From contig JANPGJ010000172.1 in assembly GCA_031423955.1 (NCBI GenBank), forward strand, positions 1 through 22,704: a DNA stretch of 22,704 nt, given 5' to 3'. A model generated the notes under the pieces. That model saw only the letters and a list, made by a program, of their open reading frames with translations, ran no database searches and was not told where the DNA came from. The position numbers and the translations under genes were made by a program. Positions 15,169 through 22,205 of this stretch are shown piece by piece. Every line of letters starts with the position of its first letter. Positions within the stretch are counted from its first letter, which is position 1. The stretch is from JAEUOS01 sp031423955 (GTDB lineage: Bacteria; Pseudomonadota; Gammaproteobacteria; Burkholderiales; JAEUOS01).

Positions 15169-15347
15169 GCAGAGTTGACCGCCGGGTCGACGCCAGGGCA
15201 TTGGGGCGTGTCTACCCTTGGATATGAGGGCGAGCCGCTTTTCAGCGAAGACCGCGGCGACACTCTGCGCCGACGACCAGGCAGACCAGGCAGACCGGGC
15301 TTGCAGCGCAGTTGACGAACCTGCTGCCCTTGTTCGCCGCCGGCCGT
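15169..15347. other. Non-coding stretch with a short 9-bp tandem repeat
   Basis: No convincing gene is seen between the ATPase promoter and the hydroxyacid dehydrogenase stop. GACCAGGCA is repeated at 15275-15283 and 15284-15292 and followed by the partial copy GACCGGGC. A 12-mer at 15295-15306 resembles one at 13483-13494 on the other side of the ATPase/antitoxin pair (11 of 12 bases). The rest shows nothing recognisable. Confidence 0.45.
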
Positions 15348-16301
15348 TCAATACCCGAGCGCCAGATCGACCTGGTGTAGAAGTGGCTGCCCGGCCCGAT
15401 AGCGCGCCAGGTTTTCCAGAAAGCGCTGTGCCGCGCGCCGGAACATGGTGGACTGCGAGCGGCCCGACAGGTGCATGGTGACATGCGCATTGTCCAGGCT
15501 CCACAGCGCATGCGCGGGCGGCAAGGGCTCGGGGTCGGTCACGTCGAGAAACGCGGCGCCGATGCCGCGCGCCTTGAGCGTGTCAACCAAAGCCACCTGA
15601 TCGATGACGCTGCCGCGCGCGATGTTGAGCAGCACCGCTGTCGGTTTCATCGCCGCCAGTTCGGCCGCACCGATCATGCACACGGTCTCAGGTGTCGCCG
15701 GCACCGCCAGGATCACCCAGTCGAATTCGCCCAGCCGCGCGCGCCACTGGTCAGGCCCGAGCGTGCGGCCGCTGGCGTCGGGCGTGCGGCGCACCACGCT
15801 GACTTCAACCCCGAAGGCCTTCAACCGCGCGTCGATCAATTGGCCGATCGCGCCATAGCCCAGCAGCAACGCCCGGCTGCCAAGCAGTTCCATCGTGCCT
15901 GGCGCCTCGGTCAGCCATTCATGACGTTGCTGTGCATGCACCACTGCGCGATAGCCCTTGGCGATATTGAGCATGCCCATCACCACATACTCGGCAATGG
16001 TCACCGAGTTGAGACCGGCGCCGTTGGTCAGCGTAACGCCGCGCTCGGCCAGGAGGCCCAGTGGCAGGCCATCGACACCCGCATAGAGCGAGTTGAGCCA
16101 CTTCATGTCGACGGCGCTTTCAACCGCCTGTGCCATGGCGGGCTTCTTGACCATGTCGAGCCAGCCGATCTCGGTTCCCGGCCCGGCTGCCAGCGCTTCT
16201 GCCTTGTTGGCAAACCAGCGCGCTTCGATCCAGCTCGGCAACTGCGCCTCGATCAATGGCCGCGCGAAGGCGGGAAAAGTGGCGATGATTTTGTCAGCCA
16301 T
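15348..16301 (-). CDS. D-2-hydroxyacid dehydrogenase (glyoxylate/hydroxypyruvate reductase type)
   Basis: 317 aa, family length. It reversibly reduces 2-oxo acids to D-2-hydroxy acids with NAD(P)H. Motifs: the nucleotide-binding loop GYGAIG at 148-153, NIARGSVID with the substrate-binding Arg229, DVTDPEPLP with Glu258, and HVTMHLSG with the catalytic His277. After the second Rossmann strand the sequence reads VVRRTPD. Arg171/Arg172 stand where NAD-specific members have Asp, so NADP(H) is the likely cofactor. The ATG at 16301 gives the expected N-terminus (MADKIIATFPAFARPLIEAQ). It is a single gene on the minus strand, divergent from the first P450. A link to the catabolic genes is only positional. 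Confidence 0.92.
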   Translation of the reverse strand: MADKIIATFPAFARPLIEAQLPSWIEARWFANKAEALAAGPGTEIGWLDMVKKPAMAQAVESAVDMKWLNSLYAGVDGLPLGLLAERGVTLTNGAGLNSVTIAEYVVMGMLNIAKGYRAVVHAQQRHEWLTEAPGTMELLGSRALLLGYGAIGQLIDARLKAFGVEVSVVRRTPDASGRTLGPDQWRARLGEFDWVILAVPATPETVCMIGAAELAAMKPTAVLLNIARGSVIDQVALVDTLKARGIGAAFLDVTDPEPLPPAHALWSLDNAHVTMHLSGRSQSTMFRRAAQRFLENLARYRAGQPLLHQVDLALGY

Positions 16302-16379
16302 AAGGTTTTCGATAGTGTTTCGGGTCCGGAAAAATCCGGCCCGAGTCTACACCGCGCTTGTCGCCCCAGCGCCACCGGA

Positions 16380-16408
16380 TTGCTATCGTGGCTGCGCGCT
16401 ACCATACT
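16380..16408 (+). promoter_or_regulatory. Promoter candidate upstream of the first P450 gene
   Basis: TTGCTA (16380-16385), a 17-bp spacer and CATACT (16403-16408; 4/6 to TATAAT) form a plausible sigma70 promoter. The leader to the ATG at 16567 would be about 150 nt and contains the perfect palindrome CCGACGCGTCGG (16511-16522). Nearer the divergent dehydrogenase gene is a small hairpin, CCGGA-AAAA-TCCGG (16326-16339). None is experimentally anchored. Confidence 0.4.
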
Positions 16409-16566
16409 TCCCTGGTCGCCTGCGCGAGCTGGCGCAGCCGGTAGCGCGGAAAACAGGAACCGTCATGTGGCGTCAAGGTTTGCGGCATATGCGCGATACC
16501 ATCGAATCACCCGACGCGTCGGCGCGTTTGCGTGCGTTTTCATGGCACTTCAAGAGGGAGAAGAAC

Positions 16567-17985
16567 ATGTCTCAAATCGCCGCAGAGCCGCGCGTTCGCC
16601 GCCTCGAAGATCTGCCTTCGCCCAGAGGCATTCCATTGTTGGGCAATGCCCTGCAGCTCGACCCCGCCCGCCTGCACCTGGTGCTGGAAGGCTGGTGCAG
16701 GCAATTCGGCGAGACCTACACCATGGGACTCGGCCCGCAGCGGGTGTTCGTCTCGGCCAACCCCGAACACCTGCAAACCGCCCTGCGCGAACGGCCGGAA
16801 CGCTACCGTCGCTTCACGCCGATTGAGACCATCATCGCCGAAATGGGTTTCAACGGCGTGTTCTCGGTCGAAGGCGAAGCCTGGCGGCCGCAGCGACGCC
16901 TGGTCATGCAGGCGCTGGCCGCGACCAACTTCCGCGGCTTCTTTCCGACCATGCAGGGCATCACCGAACGCCTGCGCCTGCGCTGGCAGCGCGCCGCGCA
17001 AGCGGGTGAAACAGTGCAGATGACCGACGACCTGGTGCGCTACACCGTCGACATCACCACCGCGCTCTCGTTCGGCGAAGACCCAAACACCATCGATGAA
17101 CCAGGTGACGTGATCCAGGAACACCTGGCGCGCATCTTCCCGATGATCAATGCGCGCATCAACGCGCCGTTTCCGTTGTGGCGCTATCTCAAGCTGCCAA
17201 AGGACCGGCGCTTCGACCTTTCGCTGGCCGCCGTGGCGCGCCACATCGACGGCCTGATCGAGCGCGGCCGCAGACGCATGCACGACCAGCCATCGGACAC
17301 ACCGCGCAACCTGCTCGAAGCGATGCTCAAGGCTGCCGCCGAACCGGGGTCCGGCATCACTGATCCGATGATCGCGGCCAATGTGATCACGCTGCTCCTG
17401 GCTGGCGAAGACACCACTGCCCACACTCTGGCCTGGACAGTTTCTTTCCTGTGCGCCGATCAAGGCTTGCAGGCACGCCTGCAAACTGCGGCCGCCCAGG
17501 CGCTGGGGCCGGCGCGCACATGCCCCATCTTTGAGGACCTGAAAAAACTTGACCCGTTCGAAGCCAGCGCGCACGAGGCCACGCGTTTGAAGCCGATCAT
17601 TCCGATCATCTTCCTTGAAACCCTCACCGACGTGGTGCTGGGCGATGTGGCGATTCCCGCCGGCACCCCGCTCTTCTTCGTGCTGCGTCCGGCGATGCAG
17701 GACGCGCAGCACTTCGGCCGGCCGGCGGAATTCCTGCCCGAACGCTGGTCCACCGGCCACGACGCGGTGCAGCCGCACGACACCCGCGCCTACACCCAGT
17801 TCGGCGCTGGGCCGCGGGTCTGCCCGGGGCGCCATCTGGCCGGGGTCGAGCTGCGCCTGGTGCTTTCGATGCTGGCGCGCAACTTCTCGCTGGAACTGGC
17901 GGGCGACCCGGGTTCGATCAACGAGGTGATGGCCTTCACCATGATGCCCAGCGCGATGCCGGTGCGCCTGATATCGCTTGGTTGA
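16567..17985 (+). CDS. Cytochrome P450 (first of a tandem pair)
   Basis: 472 aa, full-length soluble bacterial P450 with no membrane anchor. The N-terminal LPSPRGIPLLGN is the proline-rich entry. The I-helix oxygen-activation motif LLLAGEDTTAHT lies around 276-287, ExxR is Glu337-Arg340 (HEATR), the PERW motif is at 391-394, and the heme loop FGAGPRVCPG is at 412-421 with the ligand Cys419. The ATG at 16567 follows GAGGGAG by a few nt; the frame is open farther upstream but shows no conservation. It hydroxylates an unknown, probably hydrophobic substrate using electrons from a ferredoxin system that is not in the window. It is clearly paralogous to the P450 that follows. The CYP family number cannot be given without a database search. 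Confidence 0.95.
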   Translation: MSQIAAEPRVRRLEDLPSPRGIPLLGNALQLDPARLHLVLEGWCRQFGETYTMGLGPQRVFVSANPEHLQTALRERPERYRRFTPIETIIAEMGFNGVFSVEGEAWRPQRRLVMQALAATNFRGFFPTMQGITERLRLRWQRAAQAGETVQMTDDLVRYTVDITTALSFGEDPNTIDEPGDVIQEHLARIFPMINARINAPFPLWRYLKLPKDRRFDLSLAAVARHIDGLIERGRRRMHDQPSDTPRNLLEAMLKAAAEPGSGITDPMIAANVITLLLAGEDTTAHTLAWTVSFLCADQGLQARLQTAAAQALGPARTCPIFEDLKKLDPFEASAHEATRLKPIIPIIFLETLTDVVLGDVAIPAGTPLFFVLRPAMQDAQHFGRPAEFLPERWSTGHDAVQPHDTRAYTQFGAGPRVCPGRHLAGVELRLVLSMLARNFSLELAGDPGSINEVMAFTMMPSAMPVRLISLG

Positions 17986-18067
17986 CCCCGCGCGATCACC
18001 AGCGACTAGCCATCGGAAGCGGTCCAGCCGCGCTTGGCGAAGGGGTGCCGGCTTGTTCTGACACCTC

Positions 18068-18103
18068 CAGGTCACGATACCTGACACATGGCACACTATG
18101 TGT
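18068..18103 (+). promoter_or_regulatory. Paired palindromes in the leader of the second P450 gene
   Basis: CAGGT-CACGAT-ACCTG (18068-18083) is a 5-bp inverted repeat. It is followed by ACACAT-GGCACACT-ATGTGT (18084-18103), a 6-bp inverted repeat. TGACAC is also directly repeated at 18059 and 18082 (23 bp apart). They lie 48-83 nt before the ATG at 18151, where a regulator would act. A weak -35-like TTGTTC is at 18053. This suggests that the second P450 has its own control. Confidence 0.35.
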
Positions 18104-18150
18104 TTGCCGATGCCGGTTGCAACCAGTATCGAATCGACGAAAGGCTGTGC

Positions 18151-19602
18151 ATGGAAACCAAGGAAGCATCGGCAAACGAAAAACCGGCCACCCTGCGCGA
18201 CATCGCCTCCCTGCCCGGCCCGCGCGGTATCCCGATCCTCGGCAATGCGCTGCAGATCGAAACCGCGCGCCTGCACAAGCAAATCGAAGGCTGGGCGCAC
18301 GAGTTCGGCCTGTTTTATCGACTGAACCTGGGCAAGCGCATTATCCTGGTGGTGGCCGATCACGAGGCGATCGCGACCATGCTGCGCGATCGTCCCGACG
18401 GCTTTCGCCGCTCGGTGCGGCTGGAGCAGGTGTCCGATGAAATGGGCCTCGACCCCGGCGTGTTCGGCAGCAACGGCGAGGCCTGGCGACGCCAGCGGCG
18501 GATGGTGATGGCGGGCTTCGATCCGACCCATGTCAAGGCCTACTTTCCCTCGATGGCGCGGGTGGCGCGCCGGCTCGAAGGTCGCTGGCGCACGGCGGCC
18601 GCCACCGGCGCGGCCATCGATGTGCAGTCCGACCTGATGCGCTATACGGTCGACACCATCACCGGCCTGGCCTTCGGTGCCGAGGTCAACACCCTGGAGT
18701 CGGGTGAAAACGTGATCCAGCAGCACCTGGACAAGATCTTTCCAGCCCTGTTCAGCCGCATGCTGGCGCCGTTCGCCTATTGGAACTACGTGAAGCTGCC
18801 TTCCGATCACGCGCTTGATCGCAGCATCGTTCATGTGAAAGAGGCGATCGCCGGCTTCATTGCGGCCGCGCGCGGGCGGATTGCCGACAACCCGGCGCTC
18901 TCCGACAAGCCGGCCAACCTGCTCGAAGCGATGATCGTCGCCGCCGACCAGGCCGACAGCGGCCTGACCGATCGCGATGTCGCCGGCAACGTGATGACGA
19001 TGCTGCTGGCCGGCGAAGACACCACCGCCAACACCCTGTCATGGATGATTTATCTGCTGTCGCGCCATCCGCCGCTGCTGGCGCGCGCGCAAGCCGAGGT
19101 GCGGATGCACGCGGGCGACCCGGCCAGTTTCAGCCAGGAGCAAATGGGCGCGCTCGACTTTGTCGAAGCCTGCGCCCACGAGACCATGCGCCTGAAGCCG
19201 GTGGCGCCGTTTAATTCGATGGTCGCGCTGAAGGACTGCGTGGTCGGCGATGTGCGCGTCCCGGCCGGCACGCCGGTGTTTTGCGTGATGCGGCATGCCA
19301 GCGTGGATGAGCGCCTGGTGCCGCAGGCGGCGCGCTTCATGCCGGAGCGCTGGCTGGCCGATGGCGGGCCGGGGCAGGCGGCGAGTTCGGCCAAGCGCAT
19401 CTCGATGCCGTTCGGCGCCGGGCCGCGGGTCTGCCCCGGTCGCTACCTGGCGATGCTGGAAATCAAGATGGCGATGGCGGTGCTGCTCGGGCAATTCGAG
19501 ATCGCGAGCCTGGTGACCCCCGACGGCGGCGAGGCGCGCGAGCACATGGCGTTCACCATGGCACCAGTGGGCTTGCGCATGCGCCTGCGGGCGCTGACAT
19601 AG
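18151..19602 (+). CDS. Cytochrome P450 (second of a tandem pair)
   Basis: 483 aa from the ATG at 18151, preceded by AAAGG about 8 nt upstream. An ATG 21 codons earlier (18088) falls inside a palindrome and is less likely. It is soluble, with no anchor helix. Motifs: LPGPRGIPILGNALQ at 21-35, I-helix LLAGEDTTANT at 285-295, ExxR Glu344-Arg347 (HETMR), PERW at 398-401, and heme loop FGAGPRVCPG at 421-430 with Cys428. Domain order and many segments match the preceding P450 (GIPxLGNALQ, RYTVD near 164-168, VIQxHLxxIFP, RNLLEAM/ANLLEAM), so the two arose by duplication and then diverged. Cysteines and the substrate-recognition regions differ, suggesting different substrates or positions of attack. 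The redox partner is not encoded nearby. Confidence 0.95.
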   Translation: METKEASANEKPATLRDIASLPGPRGIPILGNALQIETARLHKQIEGWAHEFGLFYRLNLGKRIILVVADHEAIATMLRDRPDGFRRSVRLEQVSDEMGLDPGVFGSNGEAWRRQRRMVMAGFDPTHVKAYFPSMARVARRLEGRWRTAAATGAAIDVQSDLMRYTVDTITGLAFGAEVNTLESGENVIQQHLDKIFPALFSRMLAPFAYWNYVKLPSDHALDRSIVHVKEAIAGFIAAARGRIADNPALSDKPANLLEAMIVAADQADSGLTDRDVAGNVMTMLLAGEDTTANTLSWMIYLLSRHPPLLARAQAEVRMHAGDPASFSQEQMGALDFVEACAHETMRLKPVAPFNSMVALKDCVVGDVRVPAGTPVFCVMRHASVDERLVPQAARFMPERWLADGGPGQAASSAKRISMPFGAGPRVCPGRYLAMLEIKMAMAVLLGQFEIASLVTPDGGEAREHMAFTMAPVGLRMRLRALT

Positions 19603-19627
19603 CCGGGGCGGCGCCGTGGCGGCTCGC

Positions 19628-20071
19628 TCACCGAGTCGCGTCGTTTGGCGGCACCTCGCCGTCCCAGCATTTGGCCAGCATTTCCGGTGGCCATGGCGAC
19701 TTCCTTGCGACGCCGCGCTCGATCCACACATGCACCACGCGGCCGCGGCCGGCCAGGCGCGGTTCGGCCGTCACATCCCACATCTCGACCGCATGCTCGA
19801 TGCTGGTGCGGCCCACCTTGACAACCGTCACCCGGCACAGCACCGCACCCGGATAAAACACCTGGCTGAGAAAATCGTACGAGGTGTGCGCCATGGTCGC
19901 GCCGTATTTCGCATTCGGCACCCGGATGCCCATCTTCACATACCAGTCGCGAAACACGCGGCTGATGAAGGCAAAGTAGCGCGCGTTGTTGACGTGATTG
20001 GAGAAGCGATCTTCGGGTTGATCGTCGGGGGTGATCTCGATCCGGAGTTCATGGGTTTGCAGGGGGGCCAT
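19628..20071 (-). CDS. Hotdog-fold acyl-CoA thioesterase (4HBT family)
   Basis: 147 aa, single hotdog domain. The active-site helix region DRFSNHVNNARYFAFI (21-36) matches the D...HVNNARY pattern of FadM/4HBT thioesterases; Asp21 is the probable catalytic acid. The central strand pattern VFYPGAVLCRVTVVKVGRTSIEHAVEM (71-97) is typical. Such enzymes hydrolyse acyl-CoA or aromatic acyl-CoA to free acid and CoA. The ATG at 20071 gives the expected start. The gene converges on the second P450 with a 25-nt gap and is divergent from the TPR lipoprotein gene. It could release CoA from dead-end thioesters in this catabolic setting (inference). Confidence 0.88.
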   Translation of the reverse strand: MAPLQTHELRIEITPDDQPEDRFSNHVNNARYFAFISRVFRDWYVKMGIRVPNAKYGATMAHTSYDFLSQVFYPGAVLCRVTVVKVGRTSIEHAVEMWDVTAEPRLAGRGRVVHVWIERGVARKSPWPPEMLAKCWDGEVPPNDATR

Positions 20072-20222
20072 CTGGAATCGCCTGGTTGATTTGAGCGGGC
20101 GGGAAAGGGGTACGGCGCAAGTCTCGGCGGTCTGCCTGACGCAAGCCCGGTTTGTATCAGGGTTTGCTGCCTGTCGTGCAATCGGCTAAGGTTGGCGCTT
20201 CATTCAAAAAAACGGGGATGGC

Positions 20223-21224
20223 ATGACTGATTTCGATCCACAGAGAAGGACGGTATTGGCATGGTGCACGCTGCCGGCGTTGCTGGTGGCCGGTTGCGCC
20301 GGCGGCGCAGCGGTCAAGCCGCAGGACGACCTCGGCGCGCTGCTGAAAGCCGGGCAGGAGTTGTACGCGGCGAAAAGGTTTGATGAGGCGATCGCCAAGT
20401 TCAGGGAAGTGATCGCGCGTGACGGCAATCAGTGGCAGGCCCACCTGTGGCTGGCGCGCGCGTTGATCGGCAAAGGCGCCTGGACCGACGCGATCGCCGC
20501 GGCCCGTCGCGCCCACGAACTGTCGGCCAGCGGCCAGGATGTGGTCGCGGTGTTTGCCGAAGCCTTGTTCGGCGGCGGTGCCGAAGCACTGCGTACGAGC
20601 AACTTCAAGGCGGCGATCGGCCATTTCACCGACTACATCAAGTTGCAGCCGTCGAACGCGCGCGCCTATCTCAATGTCGGCCGCGCGTTTATCGGCGACA
20701 AGCGCTTCGCCGATGCCTTGGGTTCAATCCTCAAGGGCCTGACGCTGGCGGCCGGACCCGAGCGCGCCGACTTGCTTAAGTCTCTGCAGGAAGGCGGACT
20801 GCAGGCGTTGGCGCAGGGAGAATTCGCCGGCGCGATCGGCTTTCTGCGCGAGTATCTCAAGCTCGATCCGGCCAATGTCCGCGCCTACATCGATCTGGCC
20901 AGGTCGTTCATCGGCAACAACGACTATGCGTCCGCGCTTGCCACGTTCGTCCAAGGTCTCGGGCAGGGCGGGCAGCGCAACGAAGTGCTGCAGGCGATGG
21001 CAGAGGCCGGAAAACAGGCGCTGGCTTCCGGCAAGGCGCGCGAAGCGATCGGTTTCCTGCGCGAGTACGTGCGCCAGGATTCCGGCAACGTCAACGCCTA
21101 TCTCGATCTCGCAAAGTCCTATTGGCAGTCCGGCGAGCGGCTCAATGCCCTGGATGCTTTTCGGAGGGTATTGCAGATCAACCCGCGCCAGGAAGAGGCG
21201 TTGCGCTTCTTGCGTGGCGGCTGA
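20223..21224 (+). CDS. TPR-repeat lipoprotein
   Basis: 333 aa. The N-terminus MTDFDPQRRTVLAWCTLPAL followed by LVAGC is a lipoprotein signal with lipobox Cys25; the early RR pair may make it a Tat substrate. The mature protein is made of tetratricopeptide-type helices in a large repeat. The landmark AI(A/G)xF at residues 56, 131, 204 and 275 marks four modules of about 71-75 residues, each with two TPR-like helix pairs (for example AIGFLREYLKLDPANVRAYI). Modules 3 and 4 are closest to each other. It is likely tethered in the periplasm or outer membrane as a protein-protein scaffold. Function is unknown and no neighbour gives a specific partner. A second ATG 5 nt upstream (20218) is out of frame. 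Confidence 0.85.
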   Translation: MTDFDPQRRTVLAWCTLPALLVAGCAGGAAVKPQDDLGALLKAGQELYAAKRFDEAIAKFREVIARDGNQWQAHLWLARALIGKGAWTDAIAAARRAHELSASGQDVVAVFAEALFGGGAEALRTSNFKAAIGHFTDYIKLQPSNARAYLNVGRAFIGDKRFADALGSILKGLTLAAGPERADLLKSLQEGGLQALAQGEFAGAIGFLREYLKLDPANVRAYIDLARSFIGNNDYASALATFVQGLGQGGQRNEVLQAMAEAGKQALASGKAREAIGFLREYVRQDSGNVNAYLDLAKSYWQSGERLNALDAFRRVLQINPRQEEALRFLRGG

Positions 21225-21244
21225 CCAGCGGGCGAACGCAGCGC

Positions 21245-21260
21245 CCCGCCGGCCGGCGGG
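21245..21260. terminator. GC-rich perfect palindrome after the TPR gene
   Basis: CCCGCCGGCCGGCGGG is a perfect 16-bp palindrome 20 nt after the TPR stop. It can form a compact stem but lacks a T-run directly downstream (the first TTTT is about 15 nt on), so a classical intrinsic terminator is doubtful. Confidence 0.35.
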
Positions 21261-21317
21261 CACGCGCCAACCCTGGTTTTCATCCCGCGAACCGGGCGCG
21301 GCACTGTACTGCCCCAA

Positions 21318-21397
21318 TTAGAGTTCTGCCTCTAAATCCCGTGCTCGTCACAACATGTTGATTGCATGGCATTTTCAAGCGTGCATCGTCATGTTGT
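21318..21397. promoter_or_regulatory. Regulatory gap upstream of the TetR gene with inverted repeats
   Basis: TTAGAG-TTCTGC-CTCTAA (21318-21335) is a 6-bp inverted repeat in a local AT-richer patch. ACAACATG (21350-21357) and CATGTTGT (21390-21397) form a second inverted pair with a 32-nt loop, with CAACATGTTG itself palindromic. TetR-family genes are commonly autoregulated from such sites. A -10-like TATTAT at 21463-21468 lies just before the regulator start but no good -35 matches it. Confidence 0.35.
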
Positions 21398-21479
21398 TGC
21401 GACGCACAAGGAAAACCGCTTGACCTGAACCTTGCCGATCTGCGAAAAAGCACGACCGTTCGTATTATTTGACGATGCC

Positions 21480-22145
21480 GTGACCAAAGCAGGCAGCACA
21501 GTCTCAAAAGGTTTGCAAACCCGTGCCGCGATTCTCGACGCGGCGCTGGCGATGGCCAGCCGCGATGGGCTCGAAGGCTTGTCGATCGGCATGCTGGCCG
21601 ATGCGCTGGGGATGTCGAAGTCAGGCGTGTTCGCGCATTTCGGCAGTCGCGAGGATTTGCAGATTGCGCTGATCGACGAATACGCGCGGCGCTTCATGGA
21701 GGCGGTGTTCTACCCGGCAATCCGGCTGCCGCGCGGTCTGCCGCGCCTGACCGCGATGTTTGAAAACTGGTTGTTCCGGGTGCAGACCGTCGATATCCCG
21801 AACGGCTGCGTGTTCATTTCCGGCGCCGTCGAGTTCGATGACCGCGAGGGTCCGGTGCGCGACCGGATGGTCGCGGTCAATCGCGGCTGGCAAGGCGAAA
21901 TGCAGACGGCAGCCCGGCAGGCGATCGAATGCGGTCACCTGGGGCCCGCATGCGACCCGGAACAACTCGTATTCGAGCTATATGGCGTGATGCTGGCGCT
22001 GCATCATGACGCCAGGCTGTTGCGTGACGCGCGGGCGGTTGAGCGCGCGCATCGCGCGTTCGACCGCACCGTCGGCTACTACGCGGCCGATGCCGCCTTG
22101 CCGCTGGGCTTTTCGGGCCGCGTCGCCGCGCGCATTGCGGCGTAA
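21480..22145 (+). CDS. TetR/AcrR-family transcriptional regulator
   Basis: 221 aa from the GTG at 21480; a TTG at 21432 would give 237 aa. The N-terminal helix-turn-helix (about 18-56) reads ILDAALAMASRDGLEGLSIG, then MLADALGMSKSGVFAHFGSRED, which is textbook TetR. The C-terminal ligand domain contains NGCVFISGAVEFDDREGPVRD, a pattern I associate with TetR proteins found beside DmdC-like acyl-CoA dehydrogenases. The next gene, 60 nt downstream on the same strand, is such a dehydrogenase, so this protein probably represses it and responds to an acyl-CoA or related ligand (inference). If the TATTAT at 21463 is the -10, the GTG transcript would be almost leaderless, so the start remains uncertain. 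Confidence 0.88.
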   Translation: MTKAGSTVSKGLQTRAAILDAALAMASRDGLEGLSIGMLADALGMSKSGVFAHFGSREDLQIALIDEYARRFMEAVFYPAIRLPRGLPRLTAMFENWLFRVQTVDIPNGCVFISGAVEFDDREGPVRDRMVAVNRGWQGEMQTAARQAIECGHLGPACDPEQLVFELYGVMLALHHDARLLRDARAVERAHRAFDRTVGYYAADAALPLGFSGRVAARIAA

Positions 22146-22205
22146 GCGAACCGGCGCTGCCGCGACCAATCCGCAATCCACTGAAATTTTCAATCGAGGT
22201 TCACC

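Noticed and set aside
15275..15300. 9-bp tandem repeat considered as a CRISPR or integron-like array
   Set aside because: There are only two full copies and one partial, with no spacers and no associated genes.
16540..18834. Very long minus-strand open frame (over 760 codons) antisense to both P450 genes
   Set aside because: It is a shadow frame caused by high GC content and codon bias. The plus-strand frames carry complete P450 motifs, while the antisense product shows no known fold and is rich in His/Gln/Arg.
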